Source: Polynucleobacter finlandensis (GTDB lineage: Bacteria > Pseudomonadota > Gammaproteobacteria > Burkholderiales > Burkholderiaceae). Taken from it: DNA of 64,000 bases. The stretch lies in contig NZ_JACVPS010000002.1 of NCBI RefSeq assembly GCF_018881755.1, positions 1 through 64,000 on the forward strand. Reading direction: 5' to 3'. Positions within the stretch are counted from its first letter, which is position 1. Each line of letters starts with the position of its first letter. The notes under the pieces were generated by a model. That model was not told where the DNA came from, did no database searches, and was given only the letters and a program-made list of their open reading frames with translations. The position numbers were made by a program, and so were the translations under genes. Shown here piece by piece: positions 15,547-22,633 of this stretch.

Positions 15547-15594
15547 AATGAGAATTGTTCTCATCTTAGCATATAATTGAGAATGAATCTCAAT
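15547..15594 (-). promoter_or_regulatory. Two Fur-like operator boxes
   Basis: Two 19-bp inverted repeats, AATGAGAATTGTTCTCATC (15547-15565) and ATTGAGAATGAATCTCAAT (15576-15594), each fit the TGAGAAT-N-ATTCTCA Fur pattern. They lie 21-68 bp upstream of the porin start, where a repressor would block its promoter. Confidence 0.75.
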
Positions 15595-15613
15595 TGGAGA
15601 GATTGGGATTCTA

Positions 15614-15630
15614 TGTCGTTTAAAACGACA
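15614..15630. repeat. Palindrome P7 (TGTCGTTT type)
   Basis: TGTCGTTTAAAACGACA, perfect, about 20 bp beyond the Fur boxes in the leader of the porin gene. Confidence 0.85.
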
Positions 15631-15664
15631 TTCATAGACACTATGGTGATTGACTGGCGCAGTG

Positions 15665-15812
15665 ATGGCAACACAATCTGTACACACAGAAAAATAGCCC
15701 CTCGCAAGATTCTGATTTCATTGCAAAATTTGACCAGCACAAGGACGCACAATTTTTAGATAAGTTAAACCTGGTGACTCAAGCCCTTGAAATCCTAGCG
15801 AAAGCGGTCTAT
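15665..15812 (+). pseudogene. Possible broken small gene before R10
   Basis: An ATG at 15665 gives MATQSVHTEK and then TAG (15695-15697). The same frame continues with coding-like sequence (SDFIAKFDQHKDAQFLDKLNLV, read in parts: DFIAKFDQHK, FLDKLNLVTQALEILAKAV) straight into the decayed tRNA repeat. This may be a cassette gene inactivated by a nonsense change. Evidence is weak. Confidence 0.3.
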
Positions 15813-15906
15813 CGGAGGATATTTGAAAATCCTTGTGTCGGTGGTTCGATTCCGCCCCGGGCCACTAAGAATCACCAAAACCACCTTCGGGTGGTTTTTC
15901 ATTTTG
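15801..15906 (+). repeat. Distal repeat R10: decayed, longer tRNA-Phe copy
   Basis: Unlike R1-R9 this copy keeps the true tRNA-Phe sequence from the anticodon arm onward: TTGAAAATCCTTGTGTCGG and TGGTTCGATTCCGCC. It has an extra ATAT-like insertion in the anticodon stem, no recognisable D-arm, and CTA in place of CCA. The terminator is intact. It probably marks the old right-hand att site of the island. Confidence 0.9.
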
Positions 15907-15997
15907 GCTCTAGGGTTATTACCTGTATAAGCTTGGTGATTAAAAGAACAAACTGACTTTAGTTTTCATAAAAATCTTGACGACGCTAGGGGGAGAA

Positions 15998-16441
15998 GTG
16001 AATTCAGAAGATCCGAATCAATTAGTTGAGCTTAGCTATGTCAGCAAAGCAACTCAGGATATGGGTCTATCAAGCCTTATTCGTCTATTTGATGTTGCTC
16101 ATAAATGGAATCAGGGCCATGGGCTTACGGGCGTCTTATTTTATGAGAGCGGACATTTTGCACAGATTCTTGAAGGCAAAAGAAAAGACGTCTTATTCAT
16201 CTGGGGAAAAATTCAAAAGGATTATCGGCATAAGGTTCTCCACCAAATTGAGTTTGATGAAATTGATCAAAGGCTTTGCCCAAATTGGGCCCTAAGATTC
16301 TATGGAGGCGATCAAATCGCTAAGGACGTGCCTCAGTTGGCGGGCGTACTTGATGGCTTACCCAATCACGATGATGAGCTATTAAGAATTATGCGTTCAG
16401 TTGCTAAGAGCAATCAAGACCAGAAAGAGAGTGAGAGATGA
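15998..16441 (+). CDS. BLUF-domain blue-light sensor
   Basis: A single-domain BLUF protein of 147 residues that should bind FAD and sense blue light. All key positions are present: the flavin-contacting Tyr in VELSYVSKA, Asn in HKWNQGHGLTGVLFY, Gln in GHFAQILEG, and Trp in CPNWALRF, plus DYRH. There is no output domain, so signalling must be by interaction with a partner. GTG 15998 is preferred over TTG 15977 because AGGGGGAG lies just before it. It overlaps the next small lipoprotein gene by 4 bp (ATGA). It is the first gene after the array. Confidence 0.92.
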   Translation: MNSEDPNQLVELSYVSKATQDMGLSSLIRLFDVAHKWNQGHGLTGVLFYESGHFAQILEGKRKDVLFIWGKIQKDYRHKVLHQIEFDEIDQRLCPNWALRFYGGDQIAKDVPQLAGVLDGLPNHDDELLRIMRSVAKSNQDQKESER

Positions 16442-16596
16442 GCGCTAAAAAATGCTTTGGTTTGGTCGCAATGGTTTTGTTTTTTTGGGGTTTAACTGGC
16501 TGCGCCGCCAGCTCAACCTCACCAATTGGCGTAAATTGTGATTACAGCAAAGGCAAGGCCTTGGGGGATATGCCTCTTGATTGTCAGGGTCGATAA
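16438..16596 (+). CDS. Small lipoprotein, 52 aa
   Basis: 52 residues with a lipoprotein signal peptide ending in LTGC (Cys at residue 22) followed by a short polar tail with two more Cys. Its ATG overlaps the stop of the BLUF gene, so translation is coupled to it. No family is recognised; the two could be functionally linked, but small lipoproteins are often just co-transcribed. Confidence 0.6.
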   Translation: MSAKKCFGLVAMVLFFWGLTGCAASSTSPIGVNCDYSKGKALGDMPLDCQGR

Positions 16597-16617
16597 TTCT
16601 TGAGTTGACGGGTGAGG

Positions 16618-17109
16618 CTATGCCCGTGTGAGTGCTTCAATAATCTGAGCATTCTCAGTCGAGCCCCCAAATTCCTTTGATAAGTCTTCACGCCTAGCAA
16701 TTTCAAAGTCAACAAATTCAAAGCCTGGGGCCACTGCACAGCTAACTAAGCAGAAAGCATTTTCGTTCAGGGGCTTTGCTGCGAACCAAGTATGGGCAGG
16801 TATGGTGGCCTGTAAATTTTTTGATGCCATCCCTACTTGTATGGAGTGCAGCAATTTATTTTCATCAAAAAAATAAATGAGCACATCACAGCCAAGGTGG
16901 AAGTACCAGGTTTCATCGGATTTAATTCGATGCCAAGATGAAAAATCTTTTCCCGAAAGCAGGTAGTAAATGCTGGTATGGGCACTTTTATTTCTGGAGC
17001 CTTTCAAATCCTGGACGGTTGTTTTAGATCTATGCATTTCTTTATAGAAGCCACCCTCTGGATGTGGTTCAAGATTAAGGGCGTCGATGATGGTGTGAAT
17101 GTCTTGCAT
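16618..17109 (-). CDS. Cupin-fold protein, DUF985 family
   Basis: 163 residues of the DUF985/Cupin_5 family. Signature segments are LEPHPEGGFYKEMHRS at the N-terminus, SIYYLLSGKDFSSWHRIKSDETWYFHLG in the middle (metal-site-like His/Glu), and APGFEFVDFEIARREDL at the C-terminus. The family forms small metal-binding jelly rolls; the reaction is not known. It is convergent with the upstream lipoprotein gene. Confidence 0.88.
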   Translation of the reverse strand: MQDIHTIIDALNLEPHPEGGFYKEMHRSKTTVQDLKGSRNKSAHTSIYYLLSGKDFSSWHRIKSDETWYFHLGCDVLIYFFDENKLLHSIQVGMASKNLQATIPAHTWFAAKPLNENAFCLVSCAVAPGFEFVDFEIARREDLSKEFGGSTENAQIIEALTRA

Positions 17110-17179
17110 GAAGGCTCTCTACCTTTTAGGATATCAATAGGCTTGATTTGTTTTGGCTTGTGTTTATTCTATAGGCGCA

Positions 17180-17209
17180 TTGAGGATTCGGCATCCTCAA
17201 TTTATTTTG
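17180..17209 (+). terminator. Terminator-like hairpin in an intergenic region
   Basis: TTGAGGAT pairs with ATCCTCAA around TCGGC and is followed by TTTATTTT. No plus-strand gene ends just before it, so its purpose is unclear; it could cut off antisense transcription toward the flavin reductase. Confidence 0.45.
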
Positions 17210-17367
17210 CCTGGCGATTTTTTGTTGAGCGACAAATGTCTATAGATTGTGAGATAGTGTCACGACCACTCGGACTTACCATATCTGCGAAAGAGATCAA
17301 TGCTTGTCACCATATTTCGTAACCATGCCAACTCAGACCTTGTCATCGGCAACTTAAGGAGCCTGTG

Positions 17368-17985
17368 ATGACGAATTTATATTCTTACGAACCTAAGAAT
17401 GGTCATGGCTTGCCACATGATCCATTTAATGCCATTGTTGGCCCAAGACCCATTGGCTGGATCTCAACTCAGAGCAAGGCTGGGGTTGTAAACCTTGCCC
17501 CATATAGTTTTTTTAATGCTTTCAATTATGTCCCACCGATTATTGGTTTTTCTAGTGTTGGCTATAAAGATACTTTAAGAAACATTGAAGAGACAGGCGA
17601 ATTTGTTTGGAACTTAGCGACATTTGATTTGGTTGAGGCCATGAATCAATCCTGCGCACCATACCCTCCAGAAGTGAGTGAATTTGATGCAACGGGACTT
17701 GAGCAGGCCAAATCCACATTAGTGACGCCACCCAGAGTGGCTCAGGCAAAAGTAGCATTTGAATGTAGGTGCACTGACATCATTCAACTCAAAGCTATTT
17801 CTGGTGAAAAGGTCCAAACATGGCTAGTGTTAGGCGAGGTGATTGAAATCCATATTGATAAAGCAATGTTAAAAGATGGAATCTACGATACCGCAGAGGC
17901 TGGTCATGTTTTAAGGGGTGGAGGGCCGGCCGACTACTTTACGGTTGGTAAAGAACAGCTCTTTAAGGTGTATAGGCCAAAGTAA
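17368..17985 (+). CDS. Flavin reductase-like FMN-binding protein
   Basis: 205 residues of the flavin reductase (DIM6/NTAB-like) family, a split-barrel FMN-binding fold. Typical blocks are PFNAIVGPRPIGWISTQSKAGVVNLAPYSFFNAF at the FMN site (PRPIGWIST, NLAPYSFFN), KDTLRNIEETGEFVWNLA and the C-terminal LRGGGPADYF. It may reduce flavin for a partner monooxygenase or act as an oxidoreductase itself. ATG 17368 is six bases after AAGGAG. The dehalogenase follows after 31 bp on the same strand. Confidence 0.9.
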   Translation: MTNLYSYEPKNGHGLPHDPFNAIVGPRPIGWISTQSKAGVVNLAPYSFFNAFNYVPPIIGFSSVGYKDTLRNIEETGEFVWNLATFDLVEAMNQSCAPYPPEVSEFDATGLEQAKSTLVTPPRVAQAKVAFECRCTDIIQLKAISGEKVQTWLVLGEVIEIHIDKAMLKDGIYDTAEAGHVLRGGGPADYFTVGKEQLFKVYRPK

Positions 17986-18016
17986 TATTTTTATTTTGCT
18001 AAAGGCAAAGGACGAA

Positions 18017-18703
18017 ATGTATAAGCTAATCGCATTTGATGCCTATGGCACCTTGTTTGATGTTTATTCAATGGGGGAGTTGGCCGAAGCATTATTTCCC
18101 AAGCATGGCCAAGCACTTGCCTTGATGTGGCGCGATCGCCAAATTGAATACACCCGTTTAGTCACAATGAGCGACCCAAGTCCTGGTGGCAGCAAATACT
18201 ACCTTCCCTTTTGGGAGTTAACCATTCGTTCCTTGCGTTATGTATGTAAGCGCATGGGCTTGGAGTTAAGCTCTGAAAATGAAAAGAAACTGATGGATCA
18301 GTATGCCAAACTCACGGGTTTTGAAGATAGCCTGCTAGTTCTTAAGCGCATTAAGGAGCAAGGTATTTACACGGCTATTTTGTCAAACGGAAGCAAGGAG
18401 ATGCTATCTACGGTAGTCGACAGCAATGGCCTAAAACCATACTTAGATAAAGTGGTCACCGTTGAGGACGTGCGTTTATTTAAAACTGCCCCGCAAGCTT
18501 ACGAACTTCTTTTAAAAGCCTTTCCAGTTAAGAAGGAAGAAATTCTGTTTGTATCAAGTAATGCTTGGGATGCCCTTGCCGCAAAGTGGTACGGCTTTGA
18601 TGTGTTCTGGGTCAACCGCCTCAATCACCCATTTGAAGAGATTGGGGAGAAGCCAAACTATGAGGGCAATTCCCTTAGTAAAGTATTAGAGTTAATCGGA
18701 TAA
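18017..18703 (+). CDS. Haloacid dehalogenase, type II (HAD superfamily)
   Basis: 228 residues expected to hydrolyse L-2-haloacids to D-2-hydroxyacids. HAD motif I is FDAYGTLFD with the nucleophilic Asp, motif II is LSNGS, the conserved Lys lies in RLFKTAP, and motif III is SSNAWDALAAKWYGFDVFWVNR, the signature of the (S)-2-haloacid dehalogenase subgroup. A longer frame from 17918 would overlap the flavin reductase, so MYKLIAFDAYG is chosen. A truncated second copy of its C-terminus survives at 2908-2988 inside the cassette array. Confidence 0.93.
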   Translation: MYKLIAFDAYGTLFDVYSMGELAEALFPKHGQALALMWRDRQIEYTRLVTMSDPSPGGSKYYLPFWELTIRSLRYVCKRMGLELSSENEKKLMDQYAKLTGFEDSLLVLKRIKEQGIYTAILSNGSKEMLSTVVDSNGLKPYLDKVVTVEDVRLFKTAPQAYELLLKAFPVKKEEILFVSSNAWDALAAKWYGFDVFWVNRLNHPFEEIGEKPNYEGNSLSKVLELIG

Positions 18704-18752
18704 AAACACAGCACGCTTCTCCTCCCTGGGAAATATTGGATATAGTGGTGGT

Positions 18753-19373
18753 ATGAAAAAAATCATCCCATCGCTTTTAGTATTGTTGGTCATGCTTTCT
18801 GGCTGCCAGTCAACCGGTAAGAATGGTAAGCCCTTAACACCAGTTGAGATTAGTCAGCAAAGAGAAGCCACCATCAAGATGGCAAAAACTGGCTTAGATG
18901 CGCTCATTAAGCAAAACCCAGCAGTGAAAAAAGACGTTGATGCAGCTGCTGGATACGCAGTGTTCAGCACTACGAATGTAAATGTTGTCCTGATCGTCGT
19001 TGCTAGAGGTGAGGGTGTTTTATATGACAAGCGCCGCAAAGAACCTATTTTTATGGACTCTCTAAAAACCGGCGAGGGCTTGGGCGCTGGCTACCAAGAT
19101 CAGTATCAGGTTGCGATCTTCAAAACCCCTAAATCTATTGATCAATTTCTGCTGACTTCTATTGATGGCCAAAAAGGTGGCATAGATGTGGATGCCAATT
19201 TCTCTGCCGGTTCTGGTGGCGAGATTCGATCATTCAATCCGGACATTACTTTTTATACAGTAGGCCTTTCAGGTTATGACCTTCAGGCAAATTATGGCGG
19301 GACCTTATATTTAGTTGATCAACAACTCAATGATGCGGCGACTATGAAAAGCTTGCCAAGCAAAAGCAAATAA
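18753..19373 (+). CDS. SYLF/YSC84-like lipoprotein
   Basis: 206 residues with a lipobox (LSGC, Cys 18) and a domain resembling the SYLF/Ysc84 lipid-binding family: helices with TGLDALIKQNPAVKKDVDAAAGYAVF, then VVARGEGVLYDK, GEGLGAGYQDQYQVAIF and FSAGSGGE. It is probably anchored in the outer membrane and may bind phospholipid, but its role is not known. Confidence 0.75.
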   Translation: MKKIIPSLLVLLVMLSGCQSTGKNGKPLTPVEISQQREATIKMAKTGLDALIKQNPAVKKDVDAAAGYAVFSTTNVNVVLIVVARGEGVLYDKRRKEPIFMDSLKTGEGLGAGYQDQYQVAIFKTPKSIDQFLLTSIDGQKGGIDVDANFSAGSGGEIRSFNPDITFYTVGLSGYDLQANYGGTLYLVDQQLNDAATMKSLPSKSK

Positions 19374-19393
19374 TCCTTACTACCATCAAAACC

Positions 19394-20710
19394 ATGATGA
19401 ATAAAAACCTCAATCTCATTTGCGTATTTCTGCTGTCTTTGATGAGCCCCCTGGCATTTTCAGCTGGCGACAACACCCGCGTGTATTTGCCAGCTTTTTA
19501 TGAGTCAGTAATGAAGATGGCGCCCAACGGAAAGTTAGGGCAGATTATTAAGAAGGAGTCGATTAGTACATCCGTTCAGGGTGCGCAGGCTTGGCGCATT
19601 GCTTTTATCTCTTCTGATTTTGCAGATAAAAAAACAATTTCTACAGGCATTCTGGTAGCGCCAATCGGCCCCGCTCCTAAAGGCGGTAGGCCTGTAGTTG
19701 CCTGGGCTCACGGCACAACAGGTACCGCACAAAATTGTGGCCCATCACAATTACCAAATCCAGCGCAGCCCTTAAATGAATATTTTTTGATCGGCGGAAA
19801 CTCAGGCACTGATTACGGCATGCCTGCGTTGGAGCGCTTTATTAAAGATGGTTATGTCATTGTGGCCGCCGATTATCAGGGGCTTGGCGGTGGCGGTAAG
19901 CATCAATATATGATCTCCGGAACGCAAGCTAGAGACGCAATCAATTCGATACGTGCTGCCGGTGATATGAAAGAAGTGGGTGCTGGTAAAAAAGCGTTGA
20001 TCTACGGTTGGTCACAGGGTGGTGGCACAGTATTGGCTGCCGCTAGTTCACCAGAGTACATTGCGCAAAAAGGTACGGCATTTGATGGCATTGAGCTTGT
20101 TGGCTTTGTTGCATTGGCCCCGCCAGATGTGAGCGCAACAATCGCCGTCCCTCCACAAGATCAAGCATCTGCCGACAAGTACCTCGGAGGACTAATCCAA
20201 GCATTTTCTGGCGATGTCATGGGTTTTGCTCACCTATCTATGACTTTTTGGGCTCTACCAAATGGATTTTCAAATCTTCAGTTAGAAGATGTATTTACTC
20301 CAGAGGGCGCCAAGGCTATCAATCAAATTTATACGGGCAAATGCGTTCACACTGCAGTTGACACAATTACTTACAACTTTGGCAGCACCTATAAGTCATT
20401 GATGAACTCACCGCCGAAGAATTCACTGGCATGGGCAAAAGCCATTTACGAGAGTGGCGTTAAGAAAGTAAAACCAGTGGCTCCGGTAACGATCTATTGG
20501 GGCACAAAAGATACAGCAGTGCCGCCATTCATGGGCAAGCTCTATCAAGAGCAGATGTGTAAGTTAGGCGCCAATGTTGCGCGTACTCAGCTGCAAGGAG
20601 AGCAGACGCATTACACGACCCCACCAGTTGCAGAACTCTTATTTGCACCTTGGGTAGAAGACCGTTTCGCTGGCAAGCAAGCCCCGAATGGTTGTGTCGG
20701 TATTCAGTAG
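19394..20710 (+). CDS. Secretory lipase-family alpha/beta hydrolase
   Basis: 438 residues with a signal peptide (cleavage near AFS-AGD). The fold resembles the secretory lipase (LIP) family: WAHGTTGTAQNCGPS forms the oxyanion loop, VAADYQGLGGGGKHQYM follows, and the nucleophile elbow is IYGWSQGGGTVLAAA (GWSQG, catalytic Ser). YWGTKDTAVPP supplies the Asp and GEQTHYTTP the His. It is probably an exported lipase or esterase. It is convergent with the MipA/OmpV gene 3 bp away. Confidence 0.88.
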   Translation: MMNKNLNLICVFLLSLMSPLAFSAGDNTRVYLPAFYESVMKMAPNGKLGQIIKKESISTSVQGAQAWRIAFISSDFADKKTISTGILVAPIGPAPKGGRPVVAWAHGTTGTAQNCGPSQLPNPAQPLNEYFLIGGNSGTDYGMPALERFIKDGYVIVAADYQGLGGGGKHQYMISGTQARDAINSIRAAGDMKEVGAGKKALIYGWSQGGGTVLAAASSPEYIAQKGTAFDGIELVGFVALAPPDVSATIAVPPQDQASADKYLGGLIQAFSGDVMGFAHLSMTFWALPNGFSNLQLEDVFTPEGAKAINQIYTGKCVHTAVDTITYNFGSTYKSLMNSPPKNSLAWAKAIYESGVKKVKPVAPVTIYWGTKDTAVPPFMGKLYQEQMCKLGANVARTQLQGEQTHYTTPPVAELLFAPWVEDRFAGKQAPNGCVGIQ

Positions 20711-20713
20711 ACC

Positions 20714-21475
20714 TTACTTAAAGCGGTAGGCGAGAGCCATAAAGATATTGTCTTGGAAAGAGCGATTCATGACGGGGCTATTGTTAATACCGCCACCCAT
20801 CCATTTACGTTTGCCATAGACGTTTACGTACCAGTTATCCACAACCGGAATCTCAACCATCAGGCCAGCCATGAGATTAGTGGTAGCAGGCGCTACGTAT
20901 GCAGCATAACCGGTGAGGTTTGATTCTCCAGGACTAATACCATAGTAGTAGTTTGCGTACTGGCTAGATTGTCTTTCAATCCCCACTTGTGGGTACACCA
21001 CAATTTTCTGCAATGTTTCTACTTCAGCAAAATAGAGCAGCTCATATAGCGCCCCTTTAGATTTGCCAAAGTCATGATATGCATTGGCGAAAACAGCACC
21101 AATAGGTGTTTCTTGATAAGTACCCACACCGAGCGGAATTGGGTCACTTCGATTAATGGAGTTGCCATTGAATGGCGACTTTACTTTGTACGTATCTAGA
21201 TTGATCTTCCCAGTGAGCTCAAAATATCCGTAGCCCATCTTGAATGTTTTGATTCCAATCTCATCTATGCGGGCGAAAAAACGTTTGTAGTCAAAAAAGG
21301 CATAAGGCAAAGCGAGAGATTGCGTTCCCTCAGTGCCAATATGAAGATTTGAGGTGTATACCGCTGCGCCAATATCCCCAACAATATGGTCTGGTAGTCC
21401 ATCATCCGGCAGGTTATCCATCGCAAAAGATGGCGCTGATAGCGCAAGAAGGAGTGCAAACAGAACGGTTCTCAT
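20714..21475 (-). CDS. MipA/OmpV-family outer-membrane protein
   Basis: 253 residues from MRTVLFALLLALSAPSFA (signal peptide, cleavage after SFA). The longer frame from 21520 adds a polar stretch before the signal peptide and is unlikely. Blocks IVGDIGAAVYTS, YAFFDYKRFFARIDEIGIK and the terminal IFMALAYRFK (C-terminal Phe one from the end) match the MipA/OmpV barrel family, which is linked to scaffolding of murein enzymes in Escherichia coli. Function here is not known. Confidence 0.82.
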   Translation of the reverse strand: MRTVLFALLLALSAPSFAMDNLPDDGLPDHIVGDIGAAVYTSNLHIGTEGTQSLALPYAFFDYKRFFARIDEIGIKTFKMGYGYFELTGKINLDTYKVKSPFNGNSINRSDPIPLGVGTYQETPIGAVFANAYHDFGKSKGALYELLYFAEVETLQKIVVYPQVGIERQSSQYANYYYGISPGESNLTGYAAYVAPATTNLMAGLMVEIPVVDNWYVNVYGKRKWMGGGINNSPVMNRSFQDNIFMALAYRFK

Positions 21476-21516
21476 GGACGAATAATAGGCTAAAAGCCTG
21501 GATTTGACACTTAGCT

Positions 21517-22161
21517 TCAAAGATCTAAGTTATCAAGGGCAAGGCTATCTAGATGACTGGTATCGGCCCAGCGATCGAGCTTCCAGGACTGCCCGTCATG
21601 AGAAATCCAATTTAACGAAGCGTTGGGTACTGCTGCAATACGCTCGGCATCCAAGGCTTGATCGGTGGCAATTCGGTACATCATGTCTAGCGCTCCACCA
21701 TGACTCACTAGCAGAATCGTTTTGCCCAGATGTTTCTGACGTAGCGCTTCAAGCGCATTTCGAATGCGCCGAGAAAACTGATGAATACTTTCCCCGCCAG
21801 ACATTTCATGATCTAGCTCGCGTGCTATGTGGGCTCGCCAAAGTTCGGGTTCAGCAAGAGGTGCCTCGTCTATGGTCAGCCCTTGAAGAGTGCCAAGGTG
21901 ACGTTCACGTAATTCACCATTAGCAATGGCGGGCAGGTTAAAGCACTCCACAATTGCATTCGCAGTATCAGCTGCACGTTGCAAATCACTGGTATAGAGA
22001 ACATCAAATTGTAGATTTGATTTCTTAAGGGCTAGCGCTAGCTGCATAGCTTGTGCATGCCCGCGCGCGTTGAGCGCAATATCGGTATGCCCTTGTAAGC
22101 GTCGGGCTACATTCCAATCCGTTTCGCCATGACGCACCAGGCAGAAGCGCGTTGTATTCAT
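21517..22161 (-). CDS. Histidine phosphatase family protein
   Basis: 214 residues of the phosphoglycerate-mutase-like histidine phosphatase superfamily. The phospho-accepting His is in CLVRHGETDWN, followed by RRLQGHTDIALNARG, YTSDLQRAADTA (second Arg), the Glu region NGELRERHLGTLQG, and LLVSHGGALDMMY with the second catalytic His. It could be a 2,3-bisphosphoglycerate-independent mutase-like phosphatase or alpha-ribazole phosphatase; the sequence does not decide. Confidence 0.9.
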   Translation of the reverse strand: MNTTRFCLVRHGETDWNVARRLQGHTDIALNARGHAQAMQLALALKKSNLQFDVLYTSDLQRAADTANAIVECFNLPAIANGELRERHLGTLQGLTIDEAPLAEPELWRAHIARELDHEMSGGESIHQFSRRIRNALEALRQKHLGKTILLVSHGGALDMMYRIATDQALDAERIAAVPNASLNWISHDGQSWKLDRWADTSHLDSLALDNLDL

Positions 22162-22182
22162 ATGGAAATGATACTTTAAAGA

Positions 22183-22578
22183 TTATTTCTTCAGCGTCCA
22201 GGCGCGTGGATTATGTTCAAAACCAATCTTTTGGTAGTAGTCATTTGCTTTGGGTGCAGCCAAGAGAACAATCATGCATTCTGAAGCAAGGTGAGATTTG
22301 GTTTCTTCAATGAGTTGTTTCCCAATCCCCTGTTTTTGATATTGCTCATCAACCGCCAAGTCTGCCAGATAGGCTACATATGAAAAATCCGTTAAGGTTC
22401 GGGCGATGCCAACCAATTTTTCCTGGTCCCATGCAGTAATGATGAGATTGGCATTGGCCAGCATGTCCGCAAAAGTAGTCACCTTGTCGATGGGGCGTCG
22501 CTCACCCAGAGTCGAGCGGACATAAAGATCTATGGCTTGTGCGGCAGTAATCTTTGCGTTGTTTCGGTAGATAATCAT
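22183..22578 (-). CDS. GNAT-family N-acetyltransferase
   Basis: 131 residues with the GNAT fold. The acetyl-CoA binding motif A is seen as LADLAVDEQYQKQGIGKQLIEETK (Q-x-x-G-I-G), and motif B as IVLLAAPKANDYYQKIGFEHNP. The substrate is unknown. It is 21 bp upstream of the histidine phosphatase on the same strand, suggesting co-transcription, and divergent from the periplasmic binding protein. Confidence 0.9.
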   Translation of the reverse strand: MIIYRNNAKITAAQAIDLYVRSTLGERRPIDKVTTFADMLANANLIITAWDQEKLVGIARTLTDFSYVAYLADLAVDEQYQKQGIGKQLIEETKSHLASECMIVLLAAPKANDYYQKIGFEHNPRAWTLKK

Positions 22579-22633
22579 TTTGATTATTCTCTACTATTAA
22601 TACAATCAGATCAATCACAGGCGGGAGACATTG

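Larger units (their letters stand above)
1916..15906 (+). mobile_element. tRNA-Phe-derived cassette array (genomic island)
   Basis: From the intact tRNA-Phe to a decayed copy near 15.8 kb, the tRNA 3' half plus its terminator recurs in direct orientation at about 2646, 4559, 5239, 7280, 7790, 8738, 10858, 12159, 13107 and 15801. The intervals hold one to three accessory genes each, most reading toward the downstream repeat, several with a stop codon inside or within a few bases of it. The intermediate copies share sequence that differs from the true tRNA (AGGAT-N5-ATCCT then CGGCCCTGG in place of the variable loop and T-stem), so they descend from a common cassette-type site and not from independent copying of the tRNA. 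The best explanation is serial site-specific integration by a tyrosine recombinase. No recombinase lies inside the array; the nearest is at 395-1648. Confidence 0.8.

Noticed and set aside
1992..15906. CRISPR array
   Set aside because: Repeats are spaced by 0.4-2.6 kb of coding DNA and derive from a tRNA; there are no cas genes.
1916..15906. Classical integron with IntI and attC
   Set aside because: The repeats have no attC R/L boxes and the integrase looks like a phage-type enzyme; only the general logic is similar.
1916..15906. Ten functional tRNA-Phe genes
   Set aside because: All copies after 1991 lack the D-arm and 5' half; only the first can fold as a tRNA.
16978..17322. Plus-strand ORF of 114 codons
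   Set aside because: Its first part is antisense to the DUF985 gene and it contains the terminator-like hairpin.
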